From: Ptiloglossa arizonensis | Taxonomy: Eukaryota > Arthropoda > Insecta > Hymenoptera > Colletidae | NCBI RefSeq assembly: GCF_051014685.1 | Contig: NC_135055.1 | Location: 3,162,001-3,226,000, forward strand | Direction: 5' to 3' | Length of the DNA: 64,000 nucleotides | Shown: in pieces, positions 34,651 to 45,690 of the stretch | Position numbering within the stretch: the first letter of the stretch is position 1 | How the letters are laid out: every line of letters starts with the position of its first letter | Made by a program: the position numbers and the translations under genes | The notes under the pieces: generated by a model | The model's input: only the letters and a program-made list of their open reading frames with translations | Told to the model about the DNA's origin: nothing | Databases searched by the model: none

Positions 34651-35040
34651 CGTGGACGCTATAAATTTATTTAATGCGAATCGGGGAAAATTTTTCGTAC
34701 GAGCAGGGTCTCGAAAGACCTCGGGGACTTGGCAGAATTCATAGTCCTCGAGGCCAGGGTGGTGGGAATCCACTGCTCTCTCAACATCGTATTTCTTTCC
34801 AGTGACTCCCATCGCTTATATTTTTTAAAACATTATTCTTCCTCCGTGGACGCTATAAATTTTGCTTAATTCGAATCTGAGAAAATTTTTCGTTCCAGCA
34901 GGGTCACGAAAGACCTCGTACACATACTCGTACAATATTTCTACTCCAGGGAGGAGGGAAGATCGAGAGAGAGAGAGAGAGAGAGAAGAGGAAACGCAGC
35001 AGTCGCGATACCCTCTCAAGGGACGTCGTATTTTGTTCCA
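34651..35040 (+). repeat. ~194 bp imperfect tandem repeat, 2 copies
   Basis: 'cgtggacgctataaatttt'-type words begin at 34651 and 34845. Each unit then has 'gaaaatttttcgt', 'gcagggtc(t/a)cgaaagacctcg' and 'tcgtattt..ttcca'. Each unit carries a TATAAAT word, but nothing marks a promoter. Confidence 0.8.
34966..34986 (+). repeat. (GA)n microsatellite
   Basis: About ten GA units inside the second copy of the 194 bp repeat. Confidence 0.9.
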
Positions 35041-35722
35041 GAGACTCGAAAATGCATCGTTTGCAACAATGCGCCGCGCGTGCAATTCCCTCCGCCGTTT
35101 TAAGGGTCAAAGTGCGTGGATCATCGTTTCTGCGCGTTCCAACTTCAAGGATCTTCTAGTCGGGAACGCTATTGGCCCGAAGGCGGCGCGGGGTGCACGT
35201 TCCGTCGAATCGTCCTTGACCCTGAAGCCGAGCTGCATCCTGCCCCGTGCATTTCGCGAAGGATGTACACCGCGCCTGCGTATCGCCGTGTACCTTCCGT
35301 CCCTTTCTTTCGTCCTGGCTGCCGCGGTTTCCTTCGTCTTCGTCCGCTTTCGACCCCTCCCCCACCCCCTCGCCACCTTCCCCCACTTTGATCACTCTCG
35401 CCCTCAGTGGCTCAGTTATTCCGATACTTGATATATACATATTTATTTCATGCAGTACCGATGTACAGTACCCTCCGTAATTATTTCGACGACACAATTT
35501 ACCAACTTTGGACAATTCTTCTTTCTCGAAATGAGAAATTTATTCGTACCGTTTCACGTGCAATTTACCACGTAACGTTTCTTCAACATTTCTTGAAAAT
35601 ATTTCTTAACGGAGAACCGTGAGAACAAGACGGCATCGAACTGCATCGTTGCATCGAACTGCATCGTTGATTAATTGGTAAATAAATTCCAACTTCGAAG
35701 AAATTGAATTTGAATTTTAATA
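35041..35722. other. CpG-rich then AT-rich unique DNA
   Basis: 35041-35400 is CpG-rich with overlapping frames on five of six frames, so openness reflects composition. A 17 bp direct doublet ('catcgaactgcatcgttg') lies at 35634-35669. Confidence 0.4.
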
Positions 35723-36094
35723 TTGGGTCGTTCGAAAAGTCATTTTGTTTTTTTTTTGTTTTTTTTTTTTTATCATTTCAAACATTTTATTATCTCTTTG
35801 AACTCGAGAGGAGACCCTCGGTCATCACACAATTCAGTGTACTTCTTCCAATTCGGGAAAATTTCGTTACTTGAAATTAAAATTGAAATTGGAAATTAGG
35901 TATTACACTCTTTTAAGATGTAAACATATGTACGTCGAGTATTGAAACAAAAATGTTCCATTGCGTATTAATTTTTCCGATTTAAAAGATTTCATCGAGG
36001 CGCCAGTTTCAGGTAGCAAAAACGCTCCGAGTGCAAAGGGTTAAATTATATATTCTTCATTTTGGAAAACGAAACGACCCTCCGAACAACCCAA
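35723..36094. mobile_element. Non-autonomous mariner-like (Tc1/mariner) element, 372 bp
   Basis: The 5' end 'ttgggtcgttcgaaaagtca' and the reverse-complemented 3' end 'ttgggttgttcggagggtcg' form terminal inverted repeats of about 28 bases, flanked on both sides by TA (35721-35722 and 36095-36096), the mariner target duplication. Too short for a transposase (about 345 residues). The minus strand at about 35821-35862 could encode FPNWKKYTELCDD, which resembles the C-terminal W-x-K-x region of mariner transposases, so this may be an internally deleted copy. An internal word 'cgagtgcaaagggttaa' at 36030-36046 resembles a piggyBac-like terminus next to its TTAA target. Confidence 0.8.
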
Positions 36095-36096
36095 TA

Positions 36097-39000
36097 TTTC
36101 GTTACAACTTTATGCACGATTAATTTCGCAGCAGTTGTAGGTTGTTACGATCGACGATGGTTTAATACTTTAGAAGTAGGTGTGGAGACGATTACGGGAA
36201 CGTAACACGAATCGAATAGTATTGAAGAGCATCGTGTCTTTTAAAATCAATATCGTGCGTTGCGAATTGACATTTATCTCGGGAATCGGAACGCTCGATG
36301 TAATTGAAGATAATACGTTCAGCTGTTGTTTGACTATTTCACCATCCCAGGAATGAAATTGCAAAATTCTACTTGAATAATTGTATCCGTTCGTGAACCG
36401 AGGATTTTTTCAAATATTCATAGATACCTTTGCATCTATTCTTGGGGGATTAACGAATACGTAGGAAATATTAAGTAACTTTAGAGTCTTCCCAGAAAGA
36501 GTTCTTACCATTTATGCGAGGTAACTCAGTTTAAACGATTCTGCCTATATTACCGCGGGCACTGAAAAGACACGAGGCTTCCTATTGGTGGAATAACTAC
36601 CAATCGTATTCTACCAATCGAGAATCAGGAAGAGTTTTACGTCTCACGTGGTGTACATTGCGTTCATAACCTCTCAAAAAATATCGAATGCGTACACGAG
36701 TTTAATTTTAATAGTATCGTCTTAGTAAATCCATTCGTTACACCTTACATTTATCATTCAATCGTCGTTGTAAATAGTCGATCGACCATAAATATTAACG
36801 CAATATTATTGCATTGTATTTTCTTTTCAATAAAAATTCAAACCGACATTACCCGCTACCGTTGAAAAACCATTGAAATATTCGTTAAGATATATTTAAT
36901 ATTCGTTACGAATATTAAATTATTCGTTAGAAACATTGATTCGCAATTTTAGTTGTTACTTCCACGTTATAATAACTCACAGAACCACGCGGTTCGCGTA
37001 CGTGTCGGTACACCTCCGAGAGATAATGCAACGCAATAGTGCTGCCACTGAACTTTCATGCGCGTGAAAGATTCGTTTACTTTCGAGCAAGAGTATCGGT
37101 GTTATTTGGCGAACAAGAAATGCTTCGTGGGCTCGGCCGGTGCTTGCACAACGGACAGAGCTAAAACGCATTCACGCGAATTGTAATTTGAAGATCGTAA
37201 GGAAAACACCGTTACGTGAAAGGAGAACTTTCGTTCCGTGTCTCGTCTCCGCGCGCACTTCGCCCACCACGGCCCTCGGCGTTTGTCTTTCCCTTTCTCC
37301 TCGTACTTCGTGCTTCATCGGACTTCGCCAGTCCTCGATCTATCCTTCTCCGTGCTGCTTTGGATTCTCGCAACGCTCGAAGGTTCCCGGCCCGCATTGC
37401 GATGCAACGCCGTTTGTAAATGATATATGTATACCAGCCCGCGAAGTGTCTGGCCGCGTTTACGTACACTCGTCCTTCGAATCAGGAATTCTCCGAGGAG
37501 CCGAGAAGCGTTCTCGAATTTTGACTGCGTTACGATCATTAAGCGAGACGCGAATGAAAGTTTCACCTCGCTGGCAGACGCGCGCAAATCTATGAATATA
37601 TCGCGCTTCTGTGCGATGTAATCGGGTGAAGTGACTTTGATTGCGCGGCGTGTTACTACGATCGTGAAACGGAGAAATTGAACATTATTTTCCATTGATA
37701 ATTACACACATTAACGGGAGACAAGATAACTTTCGGTTGCGTAATATCAACCTTTATCGTTTATTTCGATCGGTGCGTTAATAAACGGTTCGAACAAATT
37801 TCCGTTCATCGAGTATTGAAATACAGAGTCGAGAAGAACGATGGCTTCAACGAACGATTGTCCATTTTTAACGTTCAACGTAAACATTTTTCGTGTCCAG
37901 AGTTGACTTTATCGAAATGGACATTCTTTTTACACGTGTGTAGATTACACTTGAAATTCTTTTACGCTCCGACGCGTTGTGCTCGTTTCTTGTCAATTTT
38001 CCATAAAAATTCCACACAATGTACTAAACGGTGACTAATCGTGGCGACTTGAGTCGCAATAGTTAAATAGTACGTTCGTGTTTCTACGATCGACCAACGA
38101 ATGATCGAAGGAATGTAAAATTTGATAACGATCGATTAAACAATTTTCCGACGTAGGAACGACCGTATCGATTTTCGTAAATCATTCGGGACACCGACGG
38201 TCAAACCGGTATACGATTTATGCAAAATTGTCACGCGTTGTTGTCGTATTACTTAACACGGCACGGCAATTTTGGCGTGGTTACGTGGCACGGCGATTAC
38301 GGTGCGAAAGTACGTAGCGAGAAGGCACTTTTGTAGTTGCATGCGAAAACACTTTTATCGAACTTGCGTAACTGGCACGGCGTGCAGCTTTTATAACGAT
38401 AGTAAAAGTAGCTAGCAACGAAATATCCAACGAACGATTTTACCATTTTTATGGATCTCTTTTCATGCCTTTCAATCGAGAACGTCTTAAAGCATTCACG
38501 ATGAATTATTATTGCCATAAATAACCTTTGCAGAGCGAGTATAACGTATTAGTCAATTACGTTCGATAACTCTGTAAACGTTTATTTTAATGAAAATTGA
38601 TTTGGATAGATATATTATAATTAGTAATGACAATTCACTGTTGCATCGAGTGTCTATAATTTGGGGATAAAACTCAATTGGTCGAGAGATAAAGAACGAA
38701 TGCGTGAGAGAGTGGTGGGGGAAGGGCGTGGCTAAACGGTGTGGTAGGGATAACTTCTCAGTGACCTTGAGTTGCCAGTTGATTTTCAATCAACTGTGGA
38801 CAGCGAGGATTGCGTGAAAAAGTATCCAGTGAATTCTAGCACATTCTATGGTTGACTCTGATTAACGTCACGTGAACGTGTCAACACAATTGAGTATGTT
38901 CTAAGAGTATCTACAGATCTTTCTATGCGAAGAAAATTGATTTTCAGTTAAACAATTGAATTTGATACTCGTATCTTGAAAAGCGCGATAAGAAAATTAT

Positions 39001-39864
39001 AATCGTGAAATACACGATTTTCTGTGAGCTATACATTTGTCCGAAGTTGTTTTTCTTACGTTCATCGTTTGTGGAGTTATTCAAGTAGTTCAAGAACAAA
39101 TTTCCAGAGATAATAATAACACGATAAACAAACATCCGGTCGAAACGACATAATTAATAAGAAAAAGATCGATGTCGAACGCGTCATTTGTTTTTGAAAG
39201 AATTATTGAACTCAGAGAATTGACAATAACGTGATCGTCACGTGGGTGACAATGAAAAGATAAGATAACAGGTAAAATATGAGAACGCTGAATAAAGAAG
39301 CCTATACGCATCGAAAATTAATAATTAGGCTCGGTGAAAATTCGATCGAAACCGACTTTCACTCGTTGTTTATTAACCAGCAGTCGAACGCGATTATGTT
39401 TTCGATAGCCTTTTAACGCAATAAAGTATCCTCGCACACGTGTCTCGTTGATAAAATAATACAAAAATAAAAATATGTTTTTTCCATAAAATCGCGTCTC
39501 AGAGTTAAAGTAATAACAACATCTGACGTATTACCATCGTCGATTTAATAAAATTATTTTTACCTACGATATATAGCACATCCCTCGAAGTAACCTTTGC
39601 GATAATTGTTATCTTATTTGCAGAAAATAATATTTGTCGCGTTTCGATCGGGATCAAAATTAAATATTAAAGGTCTTCAGATTACAAGATGTTATTTTTA
39701 CTTCCTTAGCCAAAGTGAAAATAATTGTACACACTTCCAGATAATAATTATCTTCTCACGTAACAATGCTTACTTATCTTTTCTCGTGAATGACGTACAC
39801 TTTTCGTCTTATCTTAAATTTAATGCGACTCTCTGTGGAGGGTAAAACTGCGTTTGTTGTCTGA
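36097..39864. other. Unique DNA, AT-rich with a CpG-rich centre
   Basis: 36097-37120 and 37620-39860 are AT-rich; 37140-37600 is CpG-rich with overlapping frames on both strands (up to 151 codons on +) that match no known family. No tandem array in this 3.7 kb, the longest array-free stretch apart from the CpG-rich ones. Confidence 0.4.
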
Positions 39865-40210
39865 CAGTGCTTCAAACCAACCATACTCGAAGCGCCACCG
39901 GACCGATGTGACTGAGCGATCACGCTTCATTTTCTCGAACATTTGCACAACGATACCGTTACTTCAGTTTGCACGTGTAAGATATGCTACATATAAATTT
40001 TATCTTCGGACCAATGTAACTGGAAAACAATACGTCATGAAACTAATTTTGAAATTAGTTCAAAGCTACCAATGACTGCAAAGCATACGGATCCCCAATG
40101 ATAGTACAGATCCCACTTTAGGATAGTATTTATAAACTAGCTACAATAAAATATAATCTATCATCAAAGAGAGGTTATGAGTCACGCTCAAAAAAGTTTA
40201 AGAAACACTG
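39865..40210 (-). mobile_element. hAT-like transposon remnant (terminal sequence)
   Basis: Read on the minus strand from 40210 the sequence begins 'cagtgtttcttaaacttttt', which fits the CAGNG…TTCT(C/T)AAAC terminus common to hAT elements, followed by 'gagcgtgactcataacc'. The + strand at 39865 begins 'cagtgcttcaaacc' and may be the opposite end. No 8 bp target duplication is evident and no transposase frame remains, so this is a decayed or non-autonomous copy, and the left boundary is uncertain. Confidence 0.45.
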
Positions 40211-41274
40211 CTTTAAAGTATCAGTGTTCCTTTACCCAATGGTATGTTAAACTGACAAATAATCAAGGATAACGTGATACAAATATAAATTTCAAACGAA
40301 TAAAATCGTTTCCGGCACGTCTTTCGGATAAACCTTCCATAAACAGCTGATTACGTTTCACGTCCTGGTAAAAATTCAAATTCAGCTGGTTTAAATGAAG
40401 AAAAAGTAGTAGTTACGCTACGATTATTATAAATTGCAACAGTCGCTACGAAACGAAAGAGAGAAAAAAAAAGGTTCTTTTAAACGAGCCTCGGTCACGA
40501 GTAACTTAAAACCGAAGAAAACGGTCGCTGAGCGAAAAACGGTATATACAGCCAGTCGATAAATTTATCTGAGTGCAGATACAATTGTGTGTACCGTGCA
40601 TGCATTAATGGCGAATGCGCCGGTTGTCACGGCATACGTAAGTGTATACATCTTTTAAATCTGATAAATGCATGTACTTACGTGGTGCGTGGTGACGAAG
40701 CAGTGTAAATGCACCCGTGTTCCAACTATGTAGTATATACACCCAAGAATAAACGATCGATGTTATTGCGCGGTCAGGCCGATGTTAAATTAATTATTGG
40801 CCACACGCGATAGCCGCGCGCGCACCGGCAACACCGGCTGATATTACGCTCGGTGAAAATTGCTAAATGAATATTCAGCGTGGAAATATGACGCTCCGAT
40901 ACGACGAATTAGTTACGACGTCCTCGTTGAAACTTTCCAACTGATCGTGTCACGAGGAAAACCGGCGACGTGCTTTAAACGGGGTTGGTAGCGGTGTGGG
41001 GTGACTGGTGGCCCGTGACGCATCTTCCCTCTTTCAAGTTCGTCTCCCGGGAGATTTCGTTCCGTTCAAATTCGGGAATCCACTTCGAACATTTTTCAAG
41101 CACGATTTTCCTCTAGACTTGCGCGAAACATTTTTAAAAATATTTAAATAGTATATTGGAAAAATTAAGAAAGTACAAGGAACAATTGTACATGGACTGA
41201 TTTTTCTCGAAATCTGATCAGATATTGGGACGAAAATATATGATTTGAATATAAAGTTTTATCGAAATAAATAA

Positions 41275-41276
<2 letters not shown>
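40211..41276. other. Unique DNA of mixed composition
   Basis: Contains the candidate regulatory stretch 40540-40930. 41040-41270 is AT-rich. No gene recognised. Confidence 0.4.
40540..40930. promoter_or_regulatory. Candidate conserved regulatory or promoter stretch
   Basis: A TATATA word lies at about 40542. The segment 40770-40910 has mixed composition with homeodomain-type 'aattaattattgg' and a CpG/GC-rich palindromic patch ('ccgcgcgcgcaccgg'). An ATG at 40608 followed after ten codons (MANAPVVTAY) by a donor-like C|GTAAGT at 40638 would fit a short first coding exon, but chance pairs of this kind are expected in 64 kb. Confidence 0.18.
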
Positions 41277-41332
<56 letters not shown>

Positions 41333-41403
41333 TATATTTAGACTACTTTATATATATATATATATATATATATTTATAATTTGGTTTATTTTAGTAGTCT
41401 AAA
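41277..41403. repeat. (TA)n microsatellites bracketed by a short inverted repeat
   Basis: TA runs at 41280-41330 and 41349-41373. 'tttagactac' at 41337-41346 is the reverse complement of 'gtagtctaaa' at 41394-41403, so the second TA run sits in a hairpin loop. Confidence 0.9.
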
Positions 41404-43607
41404 CGTGATCACTGAGCCTTGGAATATATTTTTCCGTAGAAAAAAATTTGTTTGTAATTCGCCTCGATTACGATACTCTCCTTCCCCGTACATCGGGCAA
41501 TGAAAATACTTAAAACAAAGGCAAAACATGACTAACATTTCTAATCCTCTAGTGTAATAAAGACTTAATACACATGTGAATAAAGAGGACTTATCAATGG
41601 CATTTCAGTGTTAATCTGTCAAGTCTGGACACCATCTCAATTGTTATCGCATTGTAAATAATTCCTTCATTTTTAAAGATACAAAAAAAATTCTTTCACG
41701 CGAACGTTACTCCGACCATCTTTTAATACGGAGTAGATTTATCAGGTACCGATATTTCCTTTTAAACACGACGTGTTTTATTATTCTGTTTATTTTTTAG
41801 TAGTAACTTCCAAGACGAGTACACTTGCTTGCGAGTTCAGGGTCATCCAAGGTCGCCAAAAGGTCAGATATATATTATTCCAATGAACGAACTAAAGTGT
41901 TCCGTAACTGGCCAATTCGCGTATTGCTGACGTGTTTAAAATGGCACTCATAACCTCTTAAGCGACACCCTGCATTATTTACGAGTACCTTTATCGGTCG
42001 TTTTTACCGTCTGAATGCGGCAATGTCGCTTAAACGCGATTTAAAGTAGAAGAAATTAAATTCACTTTATAAATTTGTCTGTTAATTCCCGGATATCAAA
42101 CAAGTATACATTATTGTGCGACTAAATACAAGATACTAAAACGAAACAGGTGCATTACCAATATTCCGAGTTGCATAATTATGGTAACGGTATAATAATG
42201 GGCCGCAGGCTCAATAAATATGATACCCGGTTTAAGTGCAATTAGCGTCAGCATGTGTTACAAGAAATTATCGCTTTCCTAACTTGTTAAGTACGCGTTC
42301 TAATAAAACCACACTGGCTGCAGATCGTTGCGTCGAGCTCGCTATTTTATCGAAACGAAAATCGTTCCGGTTTCACCGAATGCTCGTGGTGGCCATAGGA
42401 TATATAAATTGATTCGTTACAAATTCACAAACGATAACACGAGTTTCTCTATTGATCTATTAACGAAAGGTAGAAATCACTCGTTGGAATTAATCGAACA
42501 TAAGCGCGCAGAAAATATTCCATGTTTTTAGGATAATCTCAAACCGTCCCGTTTTTAACAAACCAGACGGATGTATATAAAATTCATAGAATAAAATATA
42601 CCGTAATAAAAAAAAAAAAAAATTAACACCCGTTCTGTAACATAGATAATTCAGTGCGATTGTAAATTACGATAAACGAAATACGAATTTTTCGTCTACG
42701 TGTACTTTTACAAGTGCAAAATATTAAATATATAAAAAATAAATATACAAAAAAAAAAAACAGTCGAACTTTGAATTTCGGTAAAAAGCAGATTCCTACA
42801 GGCTTGTAATAATCGATGAACAGTCGTCTCTCGCGTAATATAAAATAACAATGAGGAATACTTGTCGTAGATGATACTTTGTCCAGATTTTCATAACGTT
42901 TTGGATACAAAAACCGCCAGATTTGCTTCTATTTCGACGGTGTTTCCAAAGTGGACCTTTTGACCACATTATTCGAAATATTTTCATGTGCGCGTCGTCA
43001 AAAAATTATGTCGCGCTAGCACGGCACTGGCGCTCAGCCTAACCGGAAGTTGCCTCTAACGCGCGGGAACGGCACAAAGGGGAACACTTTAAAATTCAAT
43101 GCATTTCAAATTGGTCAGGAATCGTCTGGTGCTCCCCACGAGCCCGACGGTGGCTTAATTTTCGCTGGCATGGCCATTTTTTGAACCTTTGAGCTTTTCG
43201 CTCGGCCAGGTTTCTTCGACAAGGCGAGAGCATACTCGAGCATCGAAAACAGGGGACAGAAATTTAGATTCTTATTTTAGGAGGATTCGAAGCGTTCAAG
43301 CGCACGAAATAATCATTTCAGTTATTGTACCAATGTTTACCAGCCTTCTTATCTAACATGAATAATATCTCGAGAAGTCTTGCGACAAAGCACGTTTCGA
43401 AACTGGATTTTCATTTTGTACGATATGTTTGCGAACCAACGATAAGAGTGTTTGGTAGTTTTCACTTACTTTTGGGAATTATTATACCACGTTGCAGCGA
43501 GACATAGATTTACCATGAAACGACCTTCGTTGTTCTAAGAGAGTTTCAGCACCGAATTGTTGTCAATTAACCTCTGAGACAGTACAGCAAAGGAAGTAAC
43601 GGGCCAA
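41404..43607. other. AT-rich unique DNA
   Basis: No gene recognised. 42180-42300 is of mixed composition ('gtgcaattagcgtcagc') and might be regulatory. A runs at 42608-42621 and 42750-42760. 43010-43260 is slightly GC-richer. Confidence 0.4.
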
Positions 43608-44290
43608 GGTGACCTCGAACGGCCAAAACATTTGGCGCAGACCTAGAAAATGCAATATCTTACCGCCTAGACGCAAACACGTTAGAACCTCTTCCATCGA
43701 CTCGACTCTGCATCGATTCGTTTTCACATCGACGTTCAAGCAAGCATTCAACGAAGTTCCAGTTTCTGATCGGTATGCTACCGTGACTGTACTGCGAGGA
43801 AGAAGATAGCGGTGCGCGGTGACCCTGAGCGGCCAAAACATTTGGCGCGGACCTAGAAAATGCAATATCTTACCGCCTAGACGCAAACACATTAGAACCT
43901 CTACCATCGACTCGACTCTGCATTGATTCGTTTTCACATCGACGTTCGAGCAAGCATTCAACGAAGTTCCAGTTTCTGATCGGTATGCTACCGTGACGAT
44001 ACCGCGAGGAAGAAGATAGCGGTGCGCGGTGACCCTGAGCGGCCAAAACATTTGGCGCAGACCTAGAAAATGCAATATCTTACCACCTAGACGCAAACAC
44101 ATTAGAACCTGTTCCATCGACTCGACTCTGCATCGATTCGTTTTCACATCGATGTTCGAGCAAGCATTCAACGAAGTTCCAGTTTCTGATCGGTATGCTA
44201 TCGTGACGGTACCGCGAGGAAGAAGATAGCGGTGCGCGGTGACCCTGAGCGGCCAAAACATTTGGCTCAGACCTAGTGAGCGGCAATATC
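43608..44290 (-). repeat. 210 bp tandem repeat, 3 full copies plus a partial
   Basis: 'ggtgacc' starts units at 43608, 43818, 44028 and 44238 (exactly 210). The fourth loses similarity after about 40 bases, then shows scattered matches to about 44330. Since 210 is 70 codons, one minus-strand frame stays open for 232 codons (43563-44261) as three 70-residue repeats beginning MFWPLRVTAHRYLLPR. Differences between copies are mostly amino-acid-changing (for example T/I, R/Q, E/V, L/P, S/L, M/T), which argues against selection on the protein. No known domain. Confidence 0.93.
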
Positions 44291-45077
44291 GTTTCTACCG
44301 TACTGATTCGTTTCTGCATCGAAATTCGAGCTCTAGAAGAGTTCCACTCACAAACTCTCGATAATCTATCCCCACCCCCTCCCCTGTATCCTCCTGTAAA
44401 TCGTCGTATCCTCGTTTAATCGTCTACAGTCCCGCGAATCGTCCGGTAGCCAATGTTCGAAAATTTGCACGAGTCGCGGCATTTGTATCATACATTTGGC
44501 AAACCGGTGCCAGACAAGGTTGTCGCGGCGCGGAAGGGAGGAAGTGGCGATTTGAATTGCGAAACCGCGAGGGTCGCGATCATCGCGCGCGATTCTGAGA
44601 ACGTAACGCGCGGAGAGAACGTTTTCCCTTCCACGCGCGATTGATTTCGCCCGTATTCAGGGGACACCGCGAAAGTGGGCCGGGCACAGGTGCGTAAGCA
44701 TGCGATACGCGCCGGCGAACGTGCGAACGCCGAGGCCAATGACACCTTGTCCTAAATTTGGCGCGGTGCACGCCGCGTCTAAAATAAATCCGCGGCAGAA
44801 CTTTCCACGGGAACGCGGTGATTTATTAATCGATGCTTCCCGTGGACCTTCGGCTCGGGATTGCTACGAGGAAGACGCGGCGAGCCACGAAGTCGAGAAG
44901 CGATCGATTTCGAACGGGATGACGATCGCTCGGGCTCGAGGACCTCTTCGTCTCGCCGAAGTTTCGTACACGACCGAGTATCTCGGAACATCCGAGAATT
45001 CGGTGCAACATTTTCCGAACTATTCGCATTCGCTACTTTGAGCGCAGAAAGCACCGGGTGTTTTGCGATCCGTTCAA
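44291..45077. other. CpG-rich unique DNA
   Basis: Frames overlap on both strands (for example + 44700-45041) with no recognisable domain. The region could be a CpG island or contain a non-coding exon; nothing decides it. Confidence 0.4.
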
Positions 45078-45690
45078 TTTTCACGCGGGATTATTCGTTG
45101 AGTTGACGATGGTTTTGTGAATAATACTTGTTGAGTGCAAATCTACGAACTGAAGCAAGTGGAAAATTTCAAAGTAGAGAGAAAGAGTAGGGTGTTCGAG
45201 AAGTATTTAATTTTTAGCGCGGGATTGTTTACTGAGTTAATGATATTTAGTAAGTGATACTTGTTACAAGAAAATCTATAAATTGAAAAAAGTGGAAAAT
45301 TTCAAAGTAAAGAGAGTAGAATGCTCGAGAAGTATTTAATTTCTACGTGGGATTATTTACCGAGTTAATGATATTTAATAAATAATATTTGTTAAGTGCA
45401 AATCTACGAACTGAAGCGAGTGGAAAATTTCAAAGTAGAGAGAGTAAGGTGTTTGCGAAGTATTTAATTTCTACGCAGGATTATTTACCGAGTTAATGAT
45501 ATTTAGTAAATAATACTTGTTAAGTGCAAATCTACGAACTGAAACAAGTGGAAAATTTCAAAGTAGAGAGAGTAAGGTGTTTGCGAATTATTTAATTTTT
45601 ACGTGATATTATTTACCGAGTTAATGATATTTAGTAAGTGATATTTGCCAAATGCAAATCTACGAGTTGAAACAAGTAGAAAATGTCGTA
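45078..45690 (+). repeat. ~128 bp tandem repeat, 5 copies
   Basis: Landmarks 'gcgggattattcgttgag' and variants begin at 45085, 45218, 45346, 45474 and 45602 (133, 128, 128, 128). Each unit has 'gcaaatctacgaactgaa' and 'gtggaaaatttcaaagtaga'. The last unit runs into unique sequence: an ATG at 45652 is followed after ~35 codons by TTAG|GTAAGT at 45754, an exon-like end with no other support. Confidence 0.92.
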
